Source: Amblyomma americanum (Eukaryota; Arthropoda; Arachnida; Ixodida; Ixodidae). Taken from it: DNA of 64,000 bases. Position numbers and translations under genes: made by a program. The stretch's first letter is position 1, and each line of letters starts with the position of its first letter. Of the stretch, positions 42,011 through 51,403 are shown piece by piece. The notes below the pieces were generated by a model. The model was not told the DNA's origin and made no database searches. It saw nothing but the letters and a program-made list of their open reading frames with translations. The DNA is taken from assembly GCF_052857255.1 (NCBI RefSeq), contig NW_027526485.1:2418001-2482000 (forward strand), in the 5' to 3' direction.

Positions 42011-43675
42011 GGGGCCAGGAGAGTGTGTATGGAAGCGAGTCCAAGGACTGCTTGTCCACTCCCATGAATGCACTGGTGCTTCACTCGAAGCAGAGCGAGC
42101 TTCTTGGCACCTTTTGCTCAAAGTGACTGTCGATGGCAGGCCATCAGACCATGCTGCGAGCCAGACCCTTCATACGCACCACCCCAGGGTGTGTGCTATG
42201 CAGAATGTCAAGCGCTTGACCCTGTGCAGGCCTCGGAACTACCACAGGAGAGCCCCAAAGCACACGGTCTCGGTAGAATGACAGATCATTCTTCTTGACA
42301 CAAAAGGGCGGAAATGCTCTGGCACCTTCTTGGCCGGCCAGCCTTGCAAAATCAAATGTTGGACCCCTGAGAGAATGGGGTCAGTCCGTGTCAAAGCTGC
42401 TACCTTGGCTGAATCCAGCAGAACTTGTGGCGCTGCTTCTATCAGCAAGATATCTCCCAGTGATGGCTCGCTCTCCCCCTCGACGGGAAGCGGTAGACGA
42501 CCGAAAACGTCGGCATGTGACATCTTGGAGCCTGGCATGTACTACAGTTCGTAGTTGTACGCCGAGAGTAGCAGACTACAGCGCAGCATTCAAGGTGACA
42601 GCACAGTAGGCACCAGTTTGGCACAGTCCCAGCAGAGGTTTCTGATCTGTCAAGAGTTGAAATTGCAACCAAAAACATACTGGTGAAATTTCTTGATGCC
42701 AAATAGTAATGCCACAGCTTCCCTGTCTATCTGCACATGGCCACATGGGCAGCTCCTTTCAGAAACCAGCCATAAAAGTTCAAAGCCCCCAAATACGACT
42801 GCAGCTCCTTCTCGTTGGTCAGTTCTGGAGCTTGCTTGATAGCTTCTACCTTTCCTACTGAAGGACTTACTCCATCCTCGTTGATACGGTACCCCAGGTA
42901 CATCACTTCCTTGACTCTGAACACACTCTTGTCCATATTCAGGCCAAGTCCATCCTCTTTGATGCACCTTCTGGAGCTTTTCATGATGCCCCACAACTGT
43001 CTTCCCACCGATGAGAATATCGTCCAAAAAAAAATGTTGGATTCCCTCTAGGCTGCCACTCAAAAATCCTTTCATGTAGCGCTGGAAAATAGCCATGGCC
43101 ACTGCCACCCCAACTCCAATCGGGTCATCTTGAAAAAGTCCCTTAGTCACCAGCATATCAGTGTCTTCCTCCACAGCCAGCTGTTGATACGCCTGATCCA
43201 AATAAAATACTGCACAACCGGCTAGTCATGACCGCAGCTGCTCGGGTGTAGGCAAGTCTCCCACTTGACAACCGGGTTCCCTTGTAATCTCCTTCTTCAG
43301 AGTGGCACATGAATTCCTTGCTCCACCAGCTTCGTCCACCTTCGGCAGAAGCGCAAATGGTAACTCAGGCTTAAATATATCTGAATAGTCTGCGAGGAGA
43401 GCAGTCCCCTCTATCGCCGGCTCATGCTGGCACTCAATCATTCGTCGGCAACTTCCTTCCAAAGCCTTGCGCCTCGGAGATTCTTCAAGCTGAAGCAGCC
43501 CTTCCAAGTAAATGCCTAAAGGCTGAAACCAGCCTCTCCCCATTCGTAACAACAAGAGGAAGCTTCACTTCTCAACCACTGCACTCGAAGATAACTTCCA
43601 CCTTGCCCACAATGTGGACAGACTGCTGCGCACGCACCTTCACAGTGCAGGGTCAAAGTGCCTTCTTTGAGATTC
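42011..43675 (-). pseudogene. Gypsy protease end, RT, RNase H and integrase start
   Basis: Minus-strand pieces: TALLADYSDIFKPE; DQAYQQLAVEEDTDMLVTKG and the RT active-site box FFLDDILIGGKTVVGHHEKL (FLDD intact); KSVFRVKEVMYLGYRINEDG; ELQSYLGALNFYGWFLKG; RNase H pieces. At 42538-42239 is the linker HADVFGRLPLPVEGESEPSL with TRTDPILSGVQHLILQGWPA. Then PWTRFHTHSPGPF at about 42030. Numerous frameshifts. The LDD box survives. Confidence 0.8.
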
Positions 43676-44583
43676 TCATCTTGTCAACGGAGCACACAGA
43701 ACCATACCAGGCTTCCGTTGATGCTGACAATTGCAGTAAAAGCGGATAATCGACTTGTAATCCCATAGGCTCTGGCGCGTCCCAACTTGGCTCGCCAGGA
43801 TGGTTGCTGCGCATTTGGCCTTGACCCTTGATGCTTCCTTCCAACAACAAGCTCGGACGATGTACTCCTTCCGCTTACAGAAATGGCCCTCTGCGTTTCG
43901 GAACCCAGAACTTGCCGCGTTGTGGTCGCTGTTGCAACGAAAGCACCATGCTCCACTTTGTTTGTCAATGCCCTTGGGCCCTTGGTGGATTCGATGCAAG
44001 TCGGCCGCCGCAGACACTGCTCCCCTGATGTGTTCGGCATGCCGGGTGGTGTACTCGGAAGAGACTGCTTTTTCAAACGCCTTCTTAAAAGTCCAACGCA
44101 GGCTCAGCCAGCAGACGCCACTGCAGCCCTTCCTCATGGACACCGCAACCAAGACAGTCTCGGAGCATATCTTGCAGCGTGTCACCAAAGTTGCTGTACT
44201 CGGACAGTCGCAGCAGGTCGGCAACAAAGTCTGCGACGGTCTCCCACCCCTGGCCACAGTCCTCGCTTATGAAACACAAAACGTTGAACAATCAAGGAAG
44301 GCTTCGGTGTGAAGTGGTTGGTAAACTTGGACATGATGTCCGCGCAGGGCGTCTCTGCCGGCATCTTCGGCGCACAGAGTGAGCAGATAACAGCGTACGT
44401 AGCAGGCCTGCAAATGCTGCACAGCACTGTCTGCTGTTGCTCTTCTTTGACCATGCCGTTCGCCGTAAAATGGTACTGGAGCCACTCCAGATACATCAGC
44501 CAGGTCCCGGTGCAGTCCGGGGAAAACTCTTCAATGCGGCCTAACCAGCCCACGACAACGTTGGTGCCTGCTTCCGATGCCAT
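43676..44583 (-). pseudogene. Gypsy gag with zinc knuckle
   Basis: Starts MASEAGTNVVVGWLGRIEEF at 44583, continues with TGTWLMYLEWLQYHFTANGM and FTNHFTPKPSLIVQRFVFHK, then in another frame LLRLSEYSNFGDTLQDMLRD and a nucleic-acid-binding Cys cluster (CFRCNSDHNAASSGFR, GHFCKRKEYIVRACC). Order and spacing fit a gypsy gag. Several frameshifts. Confidence 0.75.
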
Positions 44584-44678
44584 GCTTGTTCGGTGTAGTC
44601 CCCAGTCGCCTCAACTCATGTTCGCCACCGCTTGGTTGGCTTGGTCCCACGGCTTCGCGTGGTACCTCGTCGCCAAAC

Positions 44679-44866
44679 TGTCATGTATGCGTCAGTGACA
44701 CGAGTTTAATTATAACATGATTACAAGTCGCCGGCCGACTCGGCCATGGGTTACATAGAGCAAGAGTGAGCAACTGAAGCTGCGCGGCGGTGCAAAAGGG
44801 CTGTGCAGCCATGCTGACGGTGATGGCGATAGTTACCGCCACGGATGCCCATCCACCGGCACTACA
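44679..44866 (-). repeat. Gypsy 5' LTR
   Basis: Plus-strand reading TGTCATGTATGCGTCAGTGA ... GGCACTACA. Homologous to 39033-39209 with indels. On the element strand it is followed by GTTTGGCGACGAGGTACCAC. Confidence 0.85.
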
Positions 44867-45986
44867 GGTACACTTCAGGCAATGGCAAAGGGTGGCAAAT
44901 TTAAAAATGGAATCATTTCTGGAAATTCACAGTCGCCCACTGATTTTTTGGACTTGGCGCAACCCGAAAAACGGTCCGAATAACCGGACAGTCCAAAAAA
45001 TCTATAAACTTTTTAAAAAAAACACGTTACTTAGATAAAATCAACATTTAAAAAAAATTAAATTATGCCCTCTGTCATGTTCCACCCACAAGCGATACTA
45101 TTAGCTTGTACTTGAGCTTGTATTTGATGTCTGGGCATCAGCTCAAAAGTGGCCATTCAAGCAAAGTCAAGGCTACCAGCAGTCCTTGCGGGCAAAGTGT
45201 GAGGATGTCGGGAGAGGGGGTTCACTATGTGCCACTGGGTGCGTGGTGCTGGTTTGTGCGCACTTCAATATCTCTGCCGTGAGAGCGCTGTCGGTGATGC
45301 GAACGCCTCATCACGGCCAGCGGAAAAACTATTCGCGCCGTTATGAACCAGGCGATGAACGAAGTTTTAGGTATTTTCCGATGCAAGCGTCTATTCGTGG
45401 CGAGCACCCCATTCATCGCCGCACGCATACTTTTACCGATCGCCGAGAAGTGCCGCTCGCAGCCTTGACAAAAAGTGCAACGGTCAGCATCCACTGATTA
45501 GGCATGGAAAATATAGGAGGCTATGGCCAGAGCCATGCTTTTGTGATGCCCAGACTCCATGTGTCTGCGGCACAAATCACGCCACGAGCCTTGCTATGAA
45601 TGGACGAGCTATTCTGCACTACCGTGCCCACAATGTAAGCCCCTTGCTGCTGCTCTGCATGTGCAATAATGTCATGCAAACAATGCTCCAAGACCACAAA
45701 GGTTTGCCCAAAACCAGGCCCCAACTCAAGAGAAGCAGCAGCGAGCTGGGACCGAGGGGTCGCAGTGTCCACACAGTTTCATATTTCTCTATGGATCTTG
45801 CACAGTCGCAATCATCTCATTTCATTTCACCACCACAGCTGTATGTCACTGGCGGCATAGAGGCCGTGCTTACCGCATGTGTGGTCCTCTGTCATAGCTT
45901 ATAAAAGGGTGCCAAAAGTTCCCCAAGCTGCCACATCAACACAGAGATAAGCAATTCAAATGAAATGGTTGCAATAAATAACTCAC
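44867..45986. other. Putative intron or unassigned sequence
   Basis: At about 44940-45000 a short segment (GGTCCGAATAACCGGACAGT) looks pogo-terminus-like. A minus frame at 45521-45772 (SLELGPGFGQTFVVLEHCLH, AEQQQGAYIVGTVVQNSSS) has protein-like composition, but I find no domain or convincing splice sites. Confidence 0.35.
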
Positions 45987-46039
45987 ATCTTGTGGCTCGG
46001 GTCGCATCACAGGCTCAAGGACTTCTTGGTTCACAGACT
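45987..46039 (-). CDS. Candidate small exon of an unknown host gene
   Basis: The minus strand has a strong pyrimidine tract and acceptor (TTTTCTTCACTGTTTGACAG), 53 bp reading ESVNQEVLEPVMRPEPQD, then a donor GAT|GTGAGT at 45986. Exit phase 0 matches the candidate exon at 38243-38414. If real, the intron between them is about 7.6 kb and contains the gypsy element. Short length keeps confidence low. Confidence 0.3.
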
Positions 46040-46140
46040 CTGTCAAACAGTGAAGAAAAAAAAGAGAAGCAGAAACGCGTCACTAGTGCACTTCAAGATT
46101 AGTTATCTTTTCTACTGGAGCAGTCAAGACCAGAGAGAGA

Positions 46141-46302
46141 ATAAACATTTATTATGTAAAAGGAGACTGGAGTGAATAGTTGGTGGGGTCCTCAGTCCAG
46201 GACTCTTCCACCGATGCTTTGGTGATGGCAACGCCTCCTGGTCTGCCAGGGTGCCACTGGCAAGCGTCACCTCCCACTGCTCCAGCGCCATGTTGGGAGG
46301 CT
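46141..46302 (-). repeat. Possible LINE 3' tail
   Basis: The minus frame gives ALEQWEVTLASGTLADQEAL then a 3' end with CATAATAAATGTTTATTCTC TCTCT. This resembles the C-terminus and tail of R1/I-type LINEs that I recall from ticks. Support is weak and no RT motif is present. Confidence 0.25.
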
Positions 46303-47571
46303 TTAAAGGGGGACACGGACGGCTCTTTCGGGCCAAAAATTCGCAAAAAAAATGGGTTTTTCAATTTTGTCATATTCGAATTAGCGAGGTCATTTTGCAC
46401 CTGACATCGAAATTTTGGAAAGAAATAACCAGTATTTGCTTCGTTATAGCCATTTAAATGTCCGAAAACCCACGAGTTCTTTTAAATTGAGGTCAAATCA
46501 TGCCTCGCCGTCGCTCGGTACCTACGTGCTCCCCCCCCGCGACGCTGTTTTGGTCTCATTCGAAAGCTCGCGACTCCAGCTTTTTTTTTTTTTAAACTCA
46601 TAAACAACATGGTGATTCTTCCGTTCACGTGCGCGCCGCGTTTTCATTGGTTAGAAAAACCATGTGACCAAAATGACACGTGACTGGTTAGGCCTCGGGT
46701 TAGGCTTGTCATCTTCACCAGAAGCGCGGTGCCATTCTGAGAGTCCTTGTCGCGCGGCGTGTGTGGACAAGGTATCACTCATACCATCAGTTTGGCGCCC
46801 GGGAATGGAGAAAACGCAAAAGGCACAAGGAGCCTGGACTAGCGCAAACTCCGCAGAGCGAAACTCAAAGTGTGGCAGGTGCAGTGCCAATTGCATCGTG
46901 AACGACCGCGAAGCACGTCGCGGACCCGCGCTGTGAATAACGCGGGCTCCACCCCCGAGCAACAACGAAAACGCAGTTCGAGTAGATGCTGGAATTTGGA
47001 ATTGATGCACCCTCCATAGGGCGAAGGTCAAGGTGTGGTTGGCGCGGTGCCAACCGCATTGTAAACGACAGTGAAGCACGTCGCAGACCCGCGCTGGGGA
47101 CGACGATGCACCTAAAGTGCCGTTGCCGGCTCTGCTCCTGGGCAAAAACAACAAATGCACAATTCCAGTCAATGCCAACCATGTACGCATCAATGATAGA
47201 ATTGAGGCAACCTCAGCAGTAGGAGGAAACCAAAGTGCGGTTGGCACACTGCCACCGTCCAACGCCTGCGCCGTGAACGATGCGTCGTCGCTGGCCCCAC
47301 TACCGGGCAAAACAACGAATGTGCAGTTAGAGTCTGCGCCAAACATGTACGAATCGACGCTGAAATTATCACCCATAGTGATGTGATCAAGGCTAGTGCC
47401 CGCGAACGAGTGGTACTTCGTTTTCAATTGACGCTAGTGACAACGCGAAAGATGGCCTTTCGTCGCGTCTCCACCAAGAAGTGAGAGTCATCGGTAAGCA
47501 TCATTAAGATGGCAAAAAGGAAGCAGAGCGATGCAATGCACCCTGATTATGTCCCTGGTGCATTTCTGTGA
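46303..47571 (+). mobile_element. Kolobok-like fragment with internal repeats
   Basis: Left end TTAAAGGGGGACACGGACGG resembles the Kolobok end at 58375 (TTAAGGGGGGGACGCGGGGA), with similar A-rich sequence and a CGTG-rich 5' region after it. At 47509-47571 a frame reads MAKRKQSDAMHPDYVPGAFL and stops, resembling the C-terminus of the intact transposase (KYYSPGAF). The transposase body is missing and the middle holds diverged tandem repeats. The right end was not found and may lie beyond the pogo insertion. Confidence 0.4.
46867..47345. repeat. Three diverged tandem repeats
   Basis: Units start at about 46867, 47028 and 47230 with CAA(A/G)GTG(T/C)GG...TTGGC.C..TGCC and continue with GTGAACGA-type and GCGCTG-type segments. 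Spacing is 161 and 202 bp. A 258-codon minus frame crosses them but shows no family motif. Confidence 0.5.
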
Positions 47572-47704
47572 GTCTGCTCTTGTTCCTTTTATATAAAGAT
47601 GGTTGGAAAGCATCGTTTTTCGTCATTTTCTCAAAACACCGATTTTGACACATCTGCAGTAGTACAGGGATGATATCTCTGGTTCTAGGTGGGCTAACTT
47701 CACA
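47572..47704. other. Short unassigned stretch before pogo B
   Basis: AT-rich sequence, possibly 3' UTR of the Kolobok-like fragment. No TTAA end seen. Confidence 0.3.
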
Positions 47705-48047
47705 CCATATTTACTCACATATAACCCCCCCCCCCCCCAATATTTTACAAAAAAATGCATTTAAAAACTGGGGGTGCCAGTTATCTGCAAATTTTTCTTT
47801 GGGGGGGGCTTCACGGCAATGCGCGGCAGCCTCCCCCATGTCGTCCGCCATCCCCATCGTCATCGACGCTTGTCAAGCCGATGAGGGGCCAACGGAAGGC
47901 ATAGCCAAATTCACATTCATAGCCTGTTTACTCTTCTCCATGCCATTGGCCACGTTTTCTTCAGCCAGCGTTGTTGAGCCTAGTGTTGGGCCCTGCTTTG
48001 TGTACTACACCCCATTTTGCACTGTTTGCCTGCTTTGTTGTGGCGTC

Positions 48048-48480
48048 ATGAGTGCGACTCGGTGGCAGTGTTTCACAGCAAAAGAGAAGCTAAAGATTAT
48101 AGCCACTGCCGAAGAAATCGGCAACAGAGCTGCTGCTCGTACTGGATGCTCAATGCTCGTACTAGATTCCTTCCAAGGCCACTGCACTGATCCGGTGAAG
48201 GCTCACCTCGCAGAGACTGGCACCGACCACGTTATAATACCTGGCGGCATGAGGTCCATGCTGCAGCCACTCGACATGTGCCTGAACAAGCCGTTCAAGG
48301 CACACGTGAAGCGAATGTATGCCCAGCGGATGGCCGATGGCCTTTACGACCTCACACCGACGGGACGCATGCGAAGGCCCGATATTCCATTGCTGTGCCA
48401 GTGGATCGTGGACGCGTGGAAAGTGATACCGGCCAACTTGGTGCCATCAGTAACAGCTAGGATGATTCCGAGGACGACTA
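48048..48480 (+). pseudogene. Pogo/Tigger transposase, internally deleted
   Basis: The N-terminal helix-turn-helix start (CFTAKEKLKIIATAEEIGNR, AAARTG) is fused directly to the second half of the DDE domain: SMLVLDSFQGHCTDPVKAHL (second Asp) and DHVIIPGGMRSMLQPLDMCL (third acidic box), PTGRMRRPDIPLLCQWIVDA. About 300 residues, including the first Asp, are lost. Harbinger inserted at 48481. The C-terminal acidic tail continues at 54146 as FESGEEALDDSSESSDD and a stop. Confidence 0.8.
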
Positions 48481-49078
48481 ATACCCTAGTTACACGGCCG
48501 ACTTAACCGCGGTTAACCGTAACCATGGTTAAGCGGAGATAACCTTGGTTATCGCTAACCTCAGTTTGGCGGTGTTACACGCGAAAACGTGTCCCATGGA
48601 CGCGATCGGCGCTGGTCACGTGACTGCTGCTCCAGACACAATTATAAGGCCAATTTTATTCCCGCGATACACAAAACATTTAACAAAACACTGTGAGAGG
48701 AAGTTCTTTTGGTGAACTAAGCTTGGTATCGCCTGTGCATCTAAACTTGTTACCCGAGGTTGTTCAAATTCAGACAAAACATGAAGGTAGTCTTTCAAAA
48801 GGGGCGCAGTCGACGTCGACACCGTAGCCGATGCTAGAGCCAAGGCAATCCTCCTTCGCTGCTTGCCATCGCCTCGGCACTTGGAGCTTTTTCGTTTTCT
48901 TCTCGCTGTTTTCGTTTTATTTAATTTCAGATTGTTTCTCGTGTCATAATAAGTGCACTCAGCTGTTTTAAGTATATTTTCAATTCTATTCCATCCTTTT
49001 CTTCGTGTTTGAAGTGTATTTTACTACATGAAGTGTTGACAGTGCTGTGCGTCGGTGGGAAGTCGTGCATATATAGCG

Positions 49079-50340
49079 ATGGCTCAGAGCAAGCCTATGC
49101 CGGGCGGGGAGGAAGAGAGCAAGTTCCTCGCTGTGTTCGCCGCTTATCAAATGGAAATGCAGCAGCTACGTCTGCGACAGCTCGCCATTCTTGGCGAACT
49201 TGAAGACAAGCAAGCCGAGCAAGAACGAGCCGAACATACGTGCCGGCGCCTCCAAGTTCTGGCTGCAAGGCTGTGCTCTCGTGAGTGGAGTGTGTGGGCG
49301 TATCCGCGCGAAGCTTCATGGTACGAAGCAACGCTTACGCACTTGCCAGAGGCTGAGTTTAGGGAGAACTTTAGAATGACAAGAGGCACATTTGAATACA
49401 TTTTAAATGTATGTGACCGCATGAGGAGGCTGGACACAAATATGCGGAAAGCAATACCGCTGCATAAACGTGTGGCAATTGCCATATATCGTCTTGCGAC
49501 TTCCTCGCAAGAACTGTGGCAAACGTGTTTGGAGTCAGTCGCTCCTCAGTTAACATCATTGTTAAGGAGTTCTGCGATGTTGTTGTGCAACTTCTCGAAC
49601 CTCGGTACGTGAGAATGCCGAGGACGCACGAACTGGCCGAACACCTGCAGCAGTTTTCTGCAGTTGCAGGCTTCCCTCAAGCTGTTGGAGCACTAGACGG
49701 CTGCCACATCGAAGTCTGTCCACCATCCGAGCATGCAGTGGACTACTATAACTATAAGGGGGGGTATAGTGTAATACTTTTGGCTGTTGCTGACCACAGG
49801 TACAAATTCCTTTACACAAACAGCGGATCTCCTGGGAGGAACCATGACGCAGGTGTGTTTGCGGAATCGAAACTGCCAAAGATTCTTAGCAGTGAATTGT
49901 TTAAGATGGAAGCCAAAACCATCGAAGGAGTACACGTTATCACTTCTGCTGCTGGCTGATCAAGCCTTCCCACTCCAAAAAACATCATGAAGCCATACCC
50001 GCATTTTGTGACTACTGATTCTGCTACGCAGGCATTTAACGTTCATCTTTCAAGTGCCAGGCGTGTGGTAGAAAATGCCTTCGGGCGGCTCAAGGCGCGT
50101 TTTCGCATACTGCTTAAGGGCCTTGAATGCGACATTGTCAATGTGGACAAAGTCATTCGCTGCTGCTGCGTACTCCACAGTATTTGTGAGGAAATGACTG
50201 ACAGATGCGACGCCAACTGGCTGGATGTGGTCCGTCTAGAGGATGGACGACGACCACAGCCTTCCTGCACAAGCATTCAAGAGGAGCCTTCGGGGGTGGC
50301 ACTGAGAAATGCCCTGGCGAAGCACCTTGCTTCACAGTGA
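49079..50340 (+). pseudogene. Harbinger transposase with three frameshifts
   Basis: Begins MAQSKPMPGGEEESKFLAVF at 49079, with a Gln/Glu-rich helix, then EFRENFRMTRGTFEYIL and MRKAIPLHKRVAIAIYRLA. The frame shifts near 49508 to VANVFGVSRSSVNIIVKEFC. VGALDGCHIEVCPPSE (first Asp, about 49695), YTNSGSPGRNHDAGVFAESK (second Asp). Shifts near 49945 and 49980 separate LADQAFPL and MKPYPHF. RRVVENAFGRLKARFRIL carries the catalytic Glu (about 50070). The frame ends at 50340. All three acidic residues are present; only the frame breaks inactivate it. Length without breaks would be about 415 residues, usual for the family. Confidence 0.85.
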
Positions 50341-50365
50341 ACGGGCTTGCATGTGTAGCAGCAGC

Positions 50366-50897
50366 ATGATCGGCATGATCGAATGCTTCCATCGTTCGCT
50401 AAAAACCTCCCTCAAAGCCCAACTTGATACCACCCACTGGACTGCCTCCCTACCGCTGGTTCTGCTCAGCCTCCATGCTACGCTGAAACAAGATCGTCAT
50501 TGCACTCCGGCAAAACTTGTCTTCAGCTCACCCTGGTGAACTTTTCGAGTCTAGCGGTTCGTATACAAGTCCAGACCGTACCGATCACGTGACACAGCTC
50601 CGCTATTTTTGCCGCCATCTCAGGATGACACATTTCCGACGCCAGTCTCGACGATATTCACATGTTCCATCCGAACTCGCAACTTGCACGCACATCTTTG
50701 TTCGCCGACACTCTGTCCGCAAGCCGCTTCAGCGCCCCTATGACGGCCCCTTCCGTGTACTCAAAAGAACATTGAAGTTCTTCATCGTCGACATTCATGA
50801 GCACACTGACACCATTTCAACTGACTGCTTGAAGCCAGCCTTCAGAGAGGACTTCACGCCCACTGGACCTTCATGTGTGCTTTCTCAAGTTGTATAG
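50366..50897 (+). pseudogene. Ty3/gypsy integrase C-terminal fragment
   Basis: MIGMIECFHRSLKTSLKAQL with DTTHWTASLPLVLLSLHATL, then after a shift FVRRHSVRKPLQRPYDGPFR and DIHEHTDTISTDCLKPAF and a stop near 50897. This is the end of a gypsy integrase from the Glu-containing helix to the C-terminal barrel. No LTR is adjacent. It starts only about 25 bp after the Harbinger transposase stop, on the same strand, and belongs to a different gypsy lineage than 39033-44866. Confidence 0.8.
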
Positions 50898-51403
50898 CAT
50901 GATGAAAAGTAGTGTCTTTTGCAGCAGAGTTTATAATGCAGTTGTGACGGTACACCCATCAATCAAAGCACCTGCCTGTGATGTGGCCTCAGCCTAGTGC
51001 TTGCAGCATGTATGTGTATCTGTTTTATTCAGTGCTACCATTGTGTCATGTTGTGCAAAACGGCATTGTAGGGTTCTGGAGGTTTACGACTTGGATCCTG
51101 TTCAGTTGCCTACCCATTTTATAATTTTGATAGCTTGTCGTATAGCATGTATATGTTATTAACAATGTTGGCCTCAAAAAATTTAGTTTCATGTTGGACA
51201 AAGGCTTGTTTAATGTTTCCTGGATAAAAGGACAGTGATAAGCATTCTTAAGTTTAAAATATTTAAGTGAGTGCCGTATCATTATTGATGTGGACAAATT
51301 AGACGGTAGTAGTTAAAAAAAGATTCGGCTTAAGCATTTGACCATGCTGCACTGTCTGTCGCAGTTGATAAAACATTACTTATTTCAGAGGGGACAGATT
51401 ATT
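50898..51403. other. Internal Harbinger sequence, no gene seen
   Basis: AT-rich sequence between the two converging genes. It could contain the 3' UTRs of both. No motif recognised. Confidence 0.5.

Larger units (their letters stand above)
39033..44866 (-). mobile_element. Ty3/gypsy LTR retrotransposon, dead, with RTE inside
   Basis: Minus-strand element with LTRs at both ends, a polypurine tract (CAAGGGGGGAGGAG, minus strand) inside the 3' LTR, and GTTTGGCGACGAGGTA next to the 5' LTR where a primer site is expected. Gag, RT, RNase H and integrase segments occur in the right order with many frameshifts. It is split in integrase by an RTE LINE (about 40075-42010). LTRs differ by length (177 and 188 bp) and many substitutions, so it is old. 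No target duplication (GCCC versus GGTA). No envelope gene. Confidence 0.85.

Noticed and set aside
39028..44870. Target duplication for the gypsy element
   Set aside because: Flanks GCCC and GGTA do not match, so none can be claimed.
46651..47427. 258-codon minus-strand ORF
   Set aside because: Covers diverged tandem repeats with no family motif. Open frames occur on both strands of the same GC-rich stretch.
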